In this document: in pieces, positions 9,591-18,970 of the stretch | Layout of the letters: each line of letters begins with the position of its first letter | Numbering within the stretch: position 1 is the stretch's first letter | Origin: JBCCEJ01 sp039030335 | Lineage (GTDB): Bacteria; Pseudomonadota; Gammaproteobacteria; HK1 | Length of the DNA: 64,000 bases | Assembly: GCA_039030335.1 (NCBI GenBank) | Contig: JBCCEJ010000016.1 | Span: 14,405-78,404 of the forward strand | Direction of reading: 5' to 3' | Position numbers and translations under genes: made by a program | The notes under the pieces: generated by a model | Seen by the model: only the letters and a program-made list of their open reading frames with translations | Told to the model about the DNA's origin: nothing | Databases searched by the model: none

Positions 9591-11216
9591 TTACGAAAAG
9601 TTTTCGCGGGCACGCAGTTGCCCGCGCTGAATCTTGCCGGTGATCGTTTTCGGCAATTCTGGCTCGAATGCGACGACCCGCGGATACATGTATGGCGGCG
9701 CGTGGGTCTTGACGAAGTCCTGCAACTCCGCGACCAGCGCGTCATCGGCGGTTACTGAGGCAGACGGCACAACGAATGCCTTGACGACGGCACTGCGATC
9801 TCCGGTCGGGTCCGGCGCCGGTACGCACGCACACTCGAGCACGGCCGGATGACGCAGCAGCACGCTTTCAACCTGCACCGGTGAGATGTTGTAGCCGGAC
9901 GAGACGATGACTTCATCGAACCGGGCGATGTAATGAAAGCAGCCGTGCGCGTCGCGCGTTACGAGATCCTGAAAAACGTTCCAACCGCCCACGACCGTCG
10001 CGGCCTGATGGTCCGGCTTACGCCAGTAGACCGTGCCGGTAGGACCGCGCACGGACAGGAGACCAGGCGTGCCATCGGGAACCGGAGTGAATGTATTCGG
10101 ATCGAGCACGGCTACGTCGTAGCCCGGGACGCTGCGGCCCAGAGTGCTGGAATCCGCTGCGGCACCCGGTCGACTGGAGGTGACAAAAATGTGCAGCATC
10201 TCCGTTGTGCCGATGAACTGTTCGAGCGTCGTGCCGGTAACTTCGGTCCAGCGTCTGGCGGCCTCGTCCGTCAGTGGTTCGCCTCCGGTCAGCACCAGTC
10301 GGAGGCTGCCCAGATTCGCACGCGTGGCGTCTATCAACCGCGCCATCGCATTGAAGTAAGAGACCACGCCGACGAAGATCGTCACCCCATGGCGCTCGAT
10401 CATTTCCAGTGCGCGCTCTGGCGACTTATCCGGCTCCAGTACCGCGGCATGTCCCAGGCGCAGTGGAAAGTAAACGGAGAGGCCGAAGCCCATCGCGAAT
10501 GCGATCGATGGCGGCCCGGCCACGATATCGTCGGGCCCTGGAGCCACACAGTGGCGCCAGTAGGTGTCTGCAATTGCGAGCATATCGCGGTGGCAGTGGC
10601 AGGTTCCCTTGGGCGCCCCGGTGCTCCCGGAGGTGTAGAGAAGGAGGCAGACCTGTTCGGCATCCGTATCGGCGTATTCCGGCTTGACGTCGCCATCCGG
10701 CATCAACGCTGAGAGTGCCCGGTAAGGCGTTGCTCCGGTGTCGGTAACGAGGATCTGCAGCGCGGCGTCACGCCGTTGCGGCGTCTTTTCGACTTCATCC
10801 AGAAGCGCCTCGCTCGTGATGACGAAACGGGCATCGGCGTCTGAGATCCTGTAGCTGAGGTCGTCCGCGCGCAGCTGCACGAAGGTCGGCATCGCAACGG
10901 CGCCAATCGCTTGAACGGCCAGCAGCAGAACGACCAGTTCGTAGTCGTCTGGCAGACGCAGCACAACACAGTCGCCTATGCCGACACCTGCGGCGCGCAG
11001 CGCATGGGCGCGACGATGCACATCCCGGTGGACATCGGCGAAACACCTCTCGCGACCGCCGCAATAGTACGCGGTACGTTCACCCCAGCCGCGCTCACGG
11101 GCGCTCTCCAGCACTTCGCGCACGGCATTGAGACGCGCCGCGTAATCGAGATCGAGTAAGTCGAAGCGAAGTTCCGGCGCGTGCGACGGCGCGCACAGAT
11201 CGCGGTACTTGTTCAT
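9591..11216 (-). CDS. AMP-dependent acyl-CoA synthetase (benzoate-CoA ligase-like)
   Basis: 541 residues with the ANL-superfamily signatures: P-loop LLLYTSGSTGAPKGT, the GTTE block, the hinge/adenylate region ARFDEVIVSSGYNISPVQVE and the C-terminal Lys in LPKTITGKIQRG. It activates a carboxylic acid as acyl-AMP and then acyl-CoA in the cytoplasm. The length and motifs lean to the aryl-CoA ligase group, but the substrate is a guess. Its ATG overlaps the TGA of the upstream luciferase-like gene by four bases (11213-11216), so the two are translationally coupled. Confidence 0.88.
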   Translation of the reverse strand: MNKYRDLCAPSHAPELRFDLLDLDYAARLNAVREVLESARERGWGERTAYYCGGRERCFADVHRDVHRRAHALRAAGVGIGDCVVLRLPDDYELVVLLLAVQAIGAVAMPTFVQLRADDLSYRISDADARFVITSEALLDEVEKTPQRRDAALQILVTDTGATPYRALSALMPDGDVKPEYADTDAEQVCLLLYTSGSTGAPKGTCHCHRDMLAIADTYWRHCVAPGPDDIVAGPPSIAFAMGFGLSVYFPLRLGHAAVLEPDKSPERALEMIERHGVTIFVGVVSYFNAMARLIDATRANLGSLRLVLTGGEPLTDEAARRWTEVTGTTLEQFIGTTEMLHIFVTSSRPGAAADSSTLGRSVPGYDVAVLDPNTFTPVPDGTPGLLSVRGPTGTVYWRKPDHQAATVVGGWNVFQDLVTRDAHGCFHYIARFDEVIVSSGYNISPVQVESVLLRHPAVLECACVPAPDPTGDRSAVVKAFVVPSASVTADDALVAELQDFVKTHAPPYMYPRVVAFEPELPKTITGKIQRGQLRARENFS

Positions 11217-12286
11217 CCGCTGGATTTGATGAGCGGCAGCACCCGGTCGGCGATCGCCCGCATCTGTCCGAACTGGTCTGGTGACCCAATCACGAGTTGG
11301 AAGATGCGCACGCCGACATCGATGTATTCCTGCAAACGAGCGGCGATCTGTTCCGGAGGCCCGGCAACCGCCCAGCGGTCCACCACGTCATCGCGAATGG
11401 GCGGGCCATGAAAATCCTCCAGGTGAGAGCGCACGGCTTCCCACCCAGCGCGCGGATCGTCATTGACATTCATGAAGCAGTTGAATGCCTGGGCGAAGGT
11501 CTTGCCGGGATGACGCTCGGCACCGATGCGCTCAATACGCTGGAAGTTATCCGCATATTCTTCCGGCGTCGTGTGAACAGTGATCCAGCCGTCGCCATAA
11601 TCCACCACGCGCTCCAGATTTCCAGGCATCCATTTACCCGCGTTGTGTTCCTTCCAGCCATGATGAACTGGTCCGCCGATCTCGGTCGGGAAGTAGATGC
11701 CGGAGCCGACGAGCACGGGAGGCATCTCCGACGGGCGGGCATACCCGAGCGTGATTTCGTTGAAGCGGAAATACTGACCGTCGTAGCTGAGCTTGTCTTC
11801 GCTCCAGAGCCTGCGCATGACGTCGAGGCATTCATCAAATACCTTGCCGCGTTTGGCGTAGAGCGCCGCCGCACTGAGCGCCGTGTCGTGCTTGAGAGCG
11901 GCAAGACCTTCGAACTCGCGCTTGATGAGTGTTGGGGTGCCAGCCCCCATGCCTACACCCATGATGGCCCGTCCCTCCGAGATCTCGTAGAGCGTGGCCC
12001 ACTGGTTCGCCGTTGAAACCGGGTTGCGAACCTGCGGCGTCAGTATGCCGGTGCAAAGCCGGATACGTTGCGTCCGCGCGGCAATGGCCGTGAGCGCATT
12101 GATCGGACAGTAAGCGGCCGTAGTGCGCCGGCCCATCATCGCATCGTGCACCCACACGGCGTCGAACCCCATGGCCTCGGCTTCAACCCCGGCATGCACC
12201 AGATCATGAATCGTGTACGCCTTGCCGGTAATGCCGGTGACGTTGTTGATCGAGACGCCGACGATGACGTCCGCTCCTTTAAGCAT
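11213..12286 (-). CDS. LLM-class flavin-dependent oxidoreductase
   Basis: 357 residues of the luciferase-like TIM-barrel family: EAEAMGFDAVWVHDAMM, the TGILTPQVRNP strand, and GRAIMGVGMGAGTPT. Such enzymes use F420 or FMN and act as monooxygenases or dehydrogenases. It is the third gene of a minus-strand run (enoyl-CoA hydratase, TauD/TfdA dioxygenase, this gene, acyl-CoA synthetase). With an oxygenase, hydratase and CoA ligase around it, a role in degrading one organic acid is plausible but inferred from context only. Confidence 0.85.
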   Translation of the reverse strand: MLKGADVIVGVSINNVTGITGKAYTIHDLVHAGVEAEAMGFDAVWVHDAMMGRRTTAAYCPINALTAIAARTQRIRLCTGILTPQVRNPVSTANQWATLYEISEGRAIMGVGMGAGTPTLIKREFEGLAALKHDTALSAAALYAKRGKVFDECLDVMRRLWSEDKLSYDGQYFRFNEITLGYARPSEMPPVLVGSGIYFPTEIGGPVHHGWKEHNAGKWMPGNLERVVDYGDGWITVHTTPEEYADNFQRIERIGAERHPGKTFAQAFNCFMNVNDDPRAGWEAVRSHLEDFHGPPIRDDVVDRWAVAGPPEQIAARLQEYIDVGVRIFQLVIGSPDQFGQMRAIADRVLPLIKSSG

Positions 12287-12502
12287 CAGGATTTCCTCGG
12301 AAGGCGGGCTGGTTGCGGCGACATTACGCCTGCACGCCGCAATCTAATCATGCCATCGCACTTCCCCGCACACACAGGAGCGGAAAGTGCCAGCCCCACC
12401 GGGGTACCAGCCTGGAACGGGGCACTTGGAAAAGACACTCCAAGGCCGGGGTCTCCGGAGTAGCTGCATGTCGAAGTGCCCCAACGCGACGGGCAGCGTG
12501 AT

Positions 12503-13348
12503 TCAGAACGGTTCATCCCCCGCGATCGTCACCCGGTGCATATGCCGACGCTCGGTGTAATCCGACAGCGCCTTGTGCTGTACGCAGCGGTTGTCCCAGA
12601 TCGCGAGCGAGCCCGGCTTCCAGCGGAAGCGGCACGTGTATTCCGGGCGGGTCGAATGATCGCGGAGATAGTGCAGTAACGGCTTGGCTTCGTTGTCTTC
12701 AAAACCCTCGAGTGCCTGCGCGTGAATGCCGAAGTAGAGCCCCTTGCGTCCGGTTTCCGGGTGTGTCCGGATGAGTGGATGGGCGGCTGACGTCACCAGA
12801 TCGCCCGGATCGCGCATCTGTCCGACCATACTCTTTGCGTTCGCGTAGCGCGACGCGCGGCCATTGCGGTTGCGATCGCCATCGTTCCACGTCTTCACGT
12901 TCGACAGCATGCGCCGCATGCCTTCCGAAAGACCGTCGTGGGCCAGATACATGCTTGCGAACAACGTATCGCCCCCGACGGGTGGGGTTTCTTTCGCGTA
13001 GAGCATCGTCGCCTTGGCAGGCCTTGGGTTGAACATCTGGTCGCTGTGCCAGGTCGAGCCAAAGGTATACGCATCGCCCGGCTCGCGAACGATCTCCAGA
13101 ATCTCGGGATGCTCATCCATGCCGTTCAAATACGGATGGAAATGGATATCGCCAAAGCGCTTTGCAAAAGCGACCTGATCGCCTGGTGTCAGCGTCTGGT
13201 CGCGGAAGAATATGACCTGATGCTCGAGGAAAGCCGTATAGATTTCATCGAAGGTGGGATCTTCGAGCGCACTTAAATCAACGTTGCTGATTTCAGCGCC
13301 GAGCGCGCCTGTAATCGGCTTGACCGTGATTTTCTGATAGTTGTTCAT
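12503..13348 (-). CDS. TauD/TfdA family Fe(II)/2-oxoglutarate dioxygenase
   Basis: 281 residues, standard for the family. Facial triad: HSD in STWHSDQMF, distal His in WDNRCVQHKAL, and Arg in RRHMHRVTIAG for 2-oxoglutarate. The N-terminus (IGALGAEISNVDLS) is typical of taurine dioxygenase-like enzymes. It follows an enoyl-CoA hydratase by 48 bases in the same direction. Of the four family members in this window it most resembles the taurine/2,4-D dioxygenase core, but no substrate can be claimed. Confidence 0.9.
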   Translation of the reverse strand: MNNYQKITVKPITGALGAEISNVDLSALEDPTFDEIYTAFLEHQVIFFRDQTLTPGDQVAFAKRFGDIHFHPYLNGMDEHPEILEIVREPGDAYTFGSTWHSDQMFNPRPAKATMLYAKETPPVGGDTLFASMYLAHDGLSEGMRRMLSNVKTWNDGDRNRNGRASRYANAKSMVGQMRDPGDLVTSAAHPLIRTHPETGRKGLYFGIHAQALEGFEDNEAKPLLHYLRDHSTRPEYTCRFRWKPGSLAIWDNRCVQHKALSDYTERRHMHRVTIAGDEPF

Positions 13349-13396
13349 ATCATCGAACTCGCATTGAACAACGGCACATGGCGCCGTTTGTCGACA

Positions 13397-14314
13397 TCAA
13401 AATTCACCGCTTCTGAACGCCTCGTCGAGGCGCTCCCAGTCTTCGGCCGAAGGCTCCGGATAGGGTTCACCACGGCTGCGCAATGCGCCGGTGAAATCCG
13501 GCGGGCGTTTTTCATTGAACGCGCGGCGGCCTTCTTCCCCATCCATCGTATTGTGCACGAGCAAGGTATTGATGAGCGTTTGCACGTGCCAGGCCTGATC
13601 GGTTGGCAAGTCGCCAAAGCGCACGACAAACTCTTTCATCATCCGTACAGCTACCGGAGGGAGCGTGACGATGTGTCTTGCGATGGCTTCGGCACGTGCC
13701 ATCAGATCGGCGTGGGGTACCACTTCGTTGACGAGACCGATCCGAAGCGCTTCTTCAGCCAGAACGGGCTCGTCGGTCAGCAACATACGCATCGCGTCGA
13801 TATACCGGAGCTGCTTTATCAGCATCGTCGCGCCAGGCCCATGACCGACCCAGCCCTGGCTCAGCAGCGCGAACTTGAACTTCGCGTGCTCAGCGCTTGC
13901 GATACGAATGTCCGTGCTCGATAACATCAAATATAGCCCCGCGCCGGCAGCCCAGCCGTTGATGGCTGCGATCACGGGCTTCCACACGCGCGGATAGTGA
14001 TCGCCCATCCGCCCGTCGACGCCAGTCGTCTGCCCATGGACGGTGCCGGCGAGTGGCCAGATGGCGCGCCTTGCACGCAGAAACTCGCGCTCGTCGTCCG
14101 TCAGATCGGGGCGCGGCGCCAGATTGTGCCCGCCGCAGAAATGCCGGTCGCCCGTGCCGGTCAGGATCGCGCAACGGATCTCGCGGTCTTCCCACATGTC
14201 GATCCACGCAGCCGATATTTCATCGGACGTTTCCTTGTCGAGAATATTGGCCTTGGCTGGATTGTCGAGCGTGATGTAGGCGACGCCATCACGTTTTTCA
14301 TAACTGAGGCCCAT
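13397..14314 (-). CDS. Enoyl-CoA hydratase/isomerase (crotonase) family protein
   Basis: 305 residues. The crotonase oxyanion-hole blocks are visible: HFCGGHNL near residue 59 and AAINGWAAGAGLYLML near residue 115. NEVVPHADLMARAEAIARHI follows in the helical part. The family hydrates or isomerises acyl-CoA double bonds; some members hydrolyse or dehalogenate. The product is somewhat longer than the usual 260 because of an extended C-terminus (FNEKRPPDFTGALR onward). It heads the minus-strand run and is divergent from the SDR gene. Confidence 0.87.
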   Translation of the reverse strand: MGLSYEKRDGVAYITLDNPAKANILDKETSDEISAAWIDMWEDREIRCAILTGTGDRHFCGGHNLAPRPDLTDDEREFLRARRAIWPLAGTVHGQTTGVDGRMGDHYPRVWKPVIAAINGWAAGAGLYLMLSSTDIRIASAEHAKFKFALLSQGWVGHGPGATMLIKQLRYIDAMRMLLTDEPVLAEEALRIGLVNEVVPHADLMARAEAIARHIVTLPPVAVRMMKEFVVRFGDLPTDQAWHVQTLINTLLVHNTMDGEEGRRAFNEKRPPDFTGALRSRGEPYPEPSAEDWERLDEAFRSGEF

Positions 14315-14481
14315 TTTCGTCTACTCCACGCAGCCTGCGAGCACCCGAACTCCGGATAACCGGAGACGACGTCAACCCGTGATGCTAACCGCGTGGCCGA
14401 CAATTGCACACAAGCATTCCGATCGGTCGGCTGGATCCGATACATTGCAGCGTCGATTTCCGGACCATCGGACTTGAAGCC

Positions 14482-15258
14482 ATGTCTAACGCTCAGGCAA
14501 CTTCGAAACTGCAGCCAGATCGCGCGGTTGCCATCGTTACCGGTGCACAGCAGGGCATTGGCGCGGCGGCGGCGGTGAGGCTGGCGGAGGCGAACCACCA
14601 CGTCGTAGTCAACTACCTGGATGACGGCGAGGCTGCCGCGGCCGTTGCCGCCGAGATAGAACGTAGTGGACAGCAGGCCGCCCTGGTGCGCGGCGACATG
14701 CGTGAGACGGTCGACCTCGCGGGGCTGATAACCGCGGCCGCCAAACTCGGTACGCCGCGGGTGCTCGTCAACAACGCGGCCGTGTTTCCGCGCTCGCCAT
14801 TTCTCGAAATGCCCCTGGAAGAGTGGGACCTGATCCATGGCGTCAACCTGCGGGCCGTGTTCCTGATGAGTCAAATGTTCGCGCAACATCTGGTGGAAGC
14901 CGGAACACCCGGCAATATCGTGAACCTGACCTCGGGTGCCGCCTTTCGCGGCTCTCCGCGCGGCGCGCACTATGTGGCCGCCAAAGCCGGTGTCGTCGGC
15001 CTGACCAAGGCGATGTCGCAGGAGCTTGCGCCCCACGGTATCCGGGTCAATGCCGTGGCACCCGGGATTACCGATACAGCGCAGCCGCGTTACGGTATGA
15101 CCGAAGAAGAGATAGCCGAGGCCGGCCGCGGCGTGCCGCTCGGCCGGATCAGCACACCCGAAGACATCGCCGATTCGATCGTGTTTCTTACCAGCGACAA
15201 GGCTGCACAGATAACGGGCCAGATCCTGCACGTGAACGGCGGCGGATACCTGGCTTGA
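14482..15258 (+). CDS. SDR-family oxidoreductase
   Basis: 258 residues from ATG 14482. Classical short-chain dehydrogenase features: TGAQQGIG nucleotide-binding loop, NNAAVF, the catalytic Ser in NLTSGAAF, YVAAK with Tyr and Lys, and a C-terminal block ITGQILHVNGGGY. It interconverts an alcohol and ketone with NAD(P)(H). The frame is open further upstream but no better start is visible. It is followed 51 bases later by a glutathione S-transferase gene. Confidence 0.88.
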   Translation: MSNAQATSKLQPDRAVAIVTGAQQGIGAAAAVRLAEANHHVVVNYLDDGEAAAAVAAEIERSGQQAALVRGDMRETVDLAGLITAAAKLGTPRVLVNNAAVFPRSPFLEMPLEEWDLIHGVNLRAVFLMSQMFAQHLVEAGTPGNIVNLTSGAAFRGSPRGAHYVAAKAGVVGLTKAMSQELAPHGIRVNAVAPGITDTAQPRYGMTEEEIAEAGRGVPLGRISTPEDIADSIVFLTSDKAAQITGQILHVNGGGYLA

Positions 15259-15309
15259 TTCACATCCCTCGCGCACCCGCGCGCCCCGATACTCAATGAG
15301 GCAATACGC

Positions 15310-15903
15310 ATGATCCTGCTCGGTGGCCAGACCTCTCCCTACGTGCGCGTCGTGCGCCTGCAAATCGAATTGTGCAAGCTGCACGACCAGGTCACGCTCG
15401 AGATGGTGCCGACGCGCGTACCGGACAGTCCGGTCCACAAGCACAATCCAACGGGCAAGATTCCGACGCTCGTCGTCGATGACGATCACGCGATCGCCGA
15501 GGCGCGGTTGATCTGCGAATACCTGGATAAGTTTCACGACGGCCCGAAGTTCGCACCGGTCGAACGTTCACTGGCGGAGAGTGCGTTCGAGGGCAAGGCG
15601 ATCGGATTCATCGACGGCGTGGCGGTCTACATTCGCGAAGCGCGCCGACCGGTGGACGAACAGTCGCCGGGCATTATCGAGCAGGAACAGGCCCGCGCAC
15701 GGCGCTGCATGGCGTGGATGACTGCGGAGATGGACACGTTGTCAGCGCCGCTCGATTACGCGCGAAGCTGCATTGCGGTGGCACTGTGGCGGCTCCGGTA
15801 TTCGCTTCCGGACTTTGACTGGGCAGCGGAATTCCCAGCAGTGCACACGTGGCTCGAACAGGTCGAGGCGATGCCGGAATTCCCGCGGACGGCGCCGGAG
15901 TAG
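15310..15903 (+). CDS. Glutathione S-transferase family protein
   Basis: 197 residues. The N-terminal thioredoxin-like domain starts MILLGGQTSPYVRVVRL with the conserved cis-Pro region GKIPTLVVDDDH and AEARLICEYLD for glutathione binding. The rest is the helical domain. The usual active Ser/Cys of the first loop would be at TSPY (Ser9). It may conjugate or reduce a substrate made by the adjacent SDR. It converges with the dioxygenase gene at 15938. Confidence 0.85.
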   Translation: MILLGGQTSPYVRVVRLQIELCKLHDQVTLEMVPTRVPDSPVHKHNPTGKIPTLVVDDDHAIAEARLICEYLDKFHDGPKFAPVERSLAESAFEGKAIGFIDGVAVYIREARRPVDEQSPGIIEQEQARARRCMAWMTAEMDTLSAPLDYARSCIAVALWRLRYSLPDFDWAAEFPAVHTWLEQVEAMPEFPRTAPE

Positions 15904-15937
15904 TCGCGGCCGCCGACGAGCGTTCGTCAGGGCGCGC

Positions 15938-16798
15938 TCAGCCGCCCCTGACCTGCGTCGGTTCTGGCACCGTCACGCGGTGCATCAGGCGCCGGTGCTG
16001 CGGCCACTGATAATCGAAGCTCGCGAGGTGTTGCACGGCCTGGTTGTCCCAGATCAGGAGGTCGCCAACCTGCCAGCGGTGGGTGTATCGATACTCGGGC
16101 CGCTGCACGGCCTCGGCCAGTTCATCGATGAGGCAGAGCGCCTCTTCATCCGGCATCCCCACGACCTGCCGGCACTCGCCTTTTGAGACGAAGATGTACT
16201 CACGGCCAGTCTCCGGGTGAACGCGAAGCGCCGGATGAAATGCTTCGGGCTGCCGGTCTTCTTCAGCGCGGTCAGACGATCGGCCAGTACCCAGATCGCG
16301 GCGCCGGCCACCCACCTGGTGCACCACTTCCTGGCCGCGCGCTTTCTCACGGGTCGCAACCGGCAAGCCGTCACAGGCCGCCCACGCGCTCGCGAACTGC
16401 GTGTCTCCGAGCGCCCGGCCGTTGTCGTGGGGCACTTCGAGGGCATAGAGCAGGGTCACGGCGACCGGTGTTTGCATATACGAACCGTCGCTGTGCCAGA
16501 CCCGGCCGGCATCGGCAAAGCCGCGCGGCTTTCCGGCGTCGATGATGTTCGACAGCACCAGCACCTGCGGTTCGTCGGGGTGTGCATAGTGCTTCAGGAA
16601 ATGCTGGTCGGGTTCCCCAAACCATCGCGCGATACGCAGCAGATGATGCGGCGCCAGCGTCTGATTGCGCGCGACGATCACGCTTCGATCGAAGAAACAA
16701 CGCTTGAACTCGGTAATGTCTGCGTCACTTAGATCCGTCGACAGGTCGATGCCGTTGAGGTCACCGCCGATGGGGCTCTCAGTTGCGGTCAGGTACAA
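15938..16798 (-). CDS. TauD/TfdA family Fe(II)/2-oxoglutarate dioxygenase
   Basis: 286 residues. Motifs: HSD in RVWHSDGSYM, HPETGREYIFV, distal His in WDNQAVQHLASF, and Arg in QHRRLMHRVTV. It is the last gene of a minus-strand run with a class II aldolase (86 bases upstream) and a nitronate-monooxygenase-like protein. The two halves are collinear with the family, so no truncation is seen. Substrate unknown. Confidence 0.88.
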   Translation of the reverse strand: MYLTATESPIGGDLNGIDLSTDLSDADITEFKRCFFDRSVIVARNQTLAPHHLLRIARWFGEPDQHFLKHYAHPDEPQVLVLSNIIDAGKPRGFADAGRVWHSDGSYMQTPVAVTLLYALEVPHDNGRALGDTQFASAWAACDGLPVATREKARGQEVVHQVGGRRRDLGTGRSSDRAEEDRQPEAFHPALRVHPETGREYIFVSKGECRQVVGMPDEEALCLIDELAEAVQRPEYRYTHRWQVGDLLIWDNQAVQHLASFDYQWPQHRRLMHRVTVPEPTQVRGG

Positions 16799-16884
16799 CG
16801 CTCTCCCTCCTTATCCATCGTGCGGTCGCGCAACGCTACGAGTCTCAGGGGCCGATCGTCAGACTCCCCTGAAGCCTTACGAAA

Positions 16885-17649
16885 TCAATCGCGATAAGAA
16901 TCGTCGGCCCGGTCGAGCATCCGGAGCAGAGTCGGCCATTCGCGCTGACCCTTCGGGACGTCACCGGGTTTGCCCCATTCCTTCAGCCCGTCGACTACCG
17001 CCGGGGCGGGCGTCACGTATTCCGTGCCGGAGGTCAACACGTCGACCTGGATCTTGCAGGCCATCTCCAGGTAGTAGAGGTAGTGAAACGCCTCGCACGC
17101 AACTCGCCCACAGGCCAGCAGGCCGTGGTTGTGCATGACGAGCAGATAGTGATCGGCGATGTCTCGCGCAAGCCGCTCGCAGCCCTCTTCATCGGTCGTG
17201 ACATCGGCGTACTCGTGATAACCGACGGTGCCGAGCACGACGTTGGCATGCTGCGAGAGCGGCAACAAACCGCAGCGCATCGCGGAAACGGCCGTGCCGG
17301 CCCGCGAGTGCGTATGCAGCACGTAGTTGATCTCCGGCCTCGCGCGCAGCACAGCCGAGTGGATCAGATGCCCGGCCTCGTTGTAGTCCTCACCGTCGCC
17401 CTCGACGACGTTCCCGTCGAAGTCGACCTTGATGAGCGACGATGCGGTGATCTCATCGAATAGCGGTCCAAACGGATTGATGAGGTAATGCTCCGGCTCA
17501 CCCGGCACGCGCGCTGAGATGTGCGTGTAGATGAGATCGGTCCAGCCGTAGCGCACGAACAGGCGATACAGGGCCGCCAGATCGACGCGCACCTCCCATT
17601 CGGCTTCGGATACGCTGCGCCCGTTCAGCTCATGTGCCGCTGCACTCAT
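16885..17649 (-). CDS. Class II aldolase/adducin family protein
   Basis: 254 residues. The zinc-binding His pair of the family is present in YVLHTHSRAGTA and the third in LLVMHNHGLLACG; TDLIYTHISARVPG is the typical N-terminal block. Members are fuculose/ribulose-phosphate aldolases or decarboxylases, but many proteins of this length in catabolic clusters are uncharacterised. It is in the middle of a three-gene minus-strand run and so may act on a hydroxylated product of the adjacent dioxygenase. Confidence 0.85.
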   Translation of the reverse strand: MSAAAHELNGRSVSEAEWEVRVDLAALYRLFVRYGWTDLIYTHISARVPGEPEHYLINPFGPLFDEITASSLIKVDFDGNVVEGDGEDYNEAGHLIHSAVLRARPEINYVLHTHSRAGTAVSAMRCGLLPLSQHANVVLGTVGYHEYADVTTDEEGCERLARDIADHYLLVMHNHGLLACGRVACEAFHYLYYLEMACKIQVDVLTSGTEYVTPAPAVVDGLKEWGKPGDVPKGQREWPTLLRMLDRADDSYRD

Positions 17650-17745
17650 GTCAGTTCCCCCTGGGAAAGCTCTGATACTTCAGATCTTTCCTGGCAATCC
17701 ATCGAGCCGACGCTGTCGCGCAATCCGACGCGCCAGACCCGACCG

Positions 17746-18858
17746 TCAGTCCAACATACCGTCAAAGCGCTCTTTCGCCTCAAGCATTTCGCTCATCAAG
17801 TCATACACGACCTGTTTAACGGTGATCTCCTCGCGCATATCGCCCACAACCTGCCCGACCGGATAGGTCAGGAATTCCTTGGCACGCACGCGCTCCACGC
17901 GGGTGCGGCCTTCCTGCCACCACAGGTAGTTCTGGGTGGGCGCGGGCAGAGCCTCGGGCGCGCCCGGCTGCTCCCAGGCATCGGAAAAGGCATTCCGCAG
18001 CGTGCGGCACGGTTTACCGGTCACCGTGTTCGTCAACACCGCATCACTCGCCTCAGCCTCGAACATCTTCCGCTTGATCTCCGGAATGACTTCGCTCTGC
18101 ACGGTCTTGAGCCAGAGCGATCCAGCCCAGACGCCTTCGCAGCCGAGCACCAGCGCGGCAGCGAGCTGACGGCCGCGCCCCACGCCGCCAGCGCCCAACA
18201 CCGGCATTGGCGCCACCGCGTCCACGATGCTGGGCCAGAGCACCATCGAGGAGATGTCACCGGTGTGGCCGCCCGCTTCGGTGCCGACCGCGACGACGAA
18301 GTCGCAGCCCACATCGCGATGACGCTGCGCGTGACGCGGCTTGCCAGCGAGCGCACCCACCTTGATGCCCTGCGCGTGCGCGCGCTCCAACAGTTCTTTG
18401 GGCGGTGGCCCGAGCGCGTTGACGATCGCCTTGATCGGATGACGCATCGCCGTTTCCAGCATCGCGAGACTCTCGCGCGGCGTGAAGTTGATACCGCGCA
18501 CGATCTCGCGTTTCAGCTCGGCCTCTTCCTCGGGCGGCAGCGGCGGTATGCCGGCATCGTCGAGCATCTTGCGCACGAACTCGACGTGTTCGGCCGGCAT
18601 CAGGTCGTCCGGGTCGTACTTGGCGTCGCTGGTGTCGTCGAACCGGCTCGGCATCAACACGTCGATCCCGTACGGTCTGCCTTCGATGTGGGCATCGATC
18701 CAGTCCAGTTCCTCCTCGACCCGTTCCGGGCGCATGCGCGCCATCCCGAGCACGCCCATGCCACCCGCCTTGGACACCTCGACAACCACGTCCCGGCAAT
18801 GTGAAAACGCGAAGATCGGCACATCGATGCCGAACATTTCGCACATCTTGCTACGCAT
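17746..18858 (-). CDS. Nitronate monooxygenase-like flavoprotein
   Basis: 370 residues from ATG 18858, which has GGGAG nine bases upstream; an ATG five codons earlier (18873) lacks proper spacing. FMN TIM-barrel of the 2-nitropropane dioxygenase family: KMCEMFGIDVPIFAFSHCRD, AGGMGVLGMARM, DFVVAVGTEAGGHTGDIS (with the His near the active site) and VLGAGGVGRGRQLAAALVLG. The family oxidises alkyl nitronates or reduces quinones. Divergent from the proline-racemase-like gene. Confidence 0.85.
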   Translation of the reverse strand: MRSKMCEMFGIDVPIFAFSHCRDVVVEVSKAGGMGVLGMARMRPERVEEELDWIDAHIEGRPYGIDVLMPSRFDDTSDAKYDPDDLMPAEHVEFVRKMLDDAGIPPLPPEEEAELKREIVRGINFTPRESLAMLETAMRHPIKAIVNALGPPPKELLERAHAQGIKVGALAGKPRHAQRHRDVGCDFVVAVGTEAGGHTGDISSMVLWPSIVDAVAPMPVLGAGGVGRGRQLAAALVLGCEGVWAGSLWLKTVQSEVIPEIKRKMFEAEASDAVLTNTVTGKPCRTLRNAFSDAWEQPGAPEALPAPTQNYLWWQEGRTRVERVRAKEFLTYPVGQVVGDMREEITVKQVVYDLMSEMLEAKERFDGMLD

Positions 18859-18970
18859 GGATACGACTCCCATTCCTGGCCCGTTACAGGTTCAGGATCA
18901 TCTGACTTGTTCAACACGGCATCGTATATCAAAGTGCGTAAAGGGCTTGAATGACGCGGTGAACCGGAAC

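Noticed and set aside
12287..12502. Minus-strand frame and repeated AGTGCC/GGCACT words between two genes
   Set aside because: No protein resemblance; the short inverted words could be a repeat element, but one copy in the window is not enough to call it.
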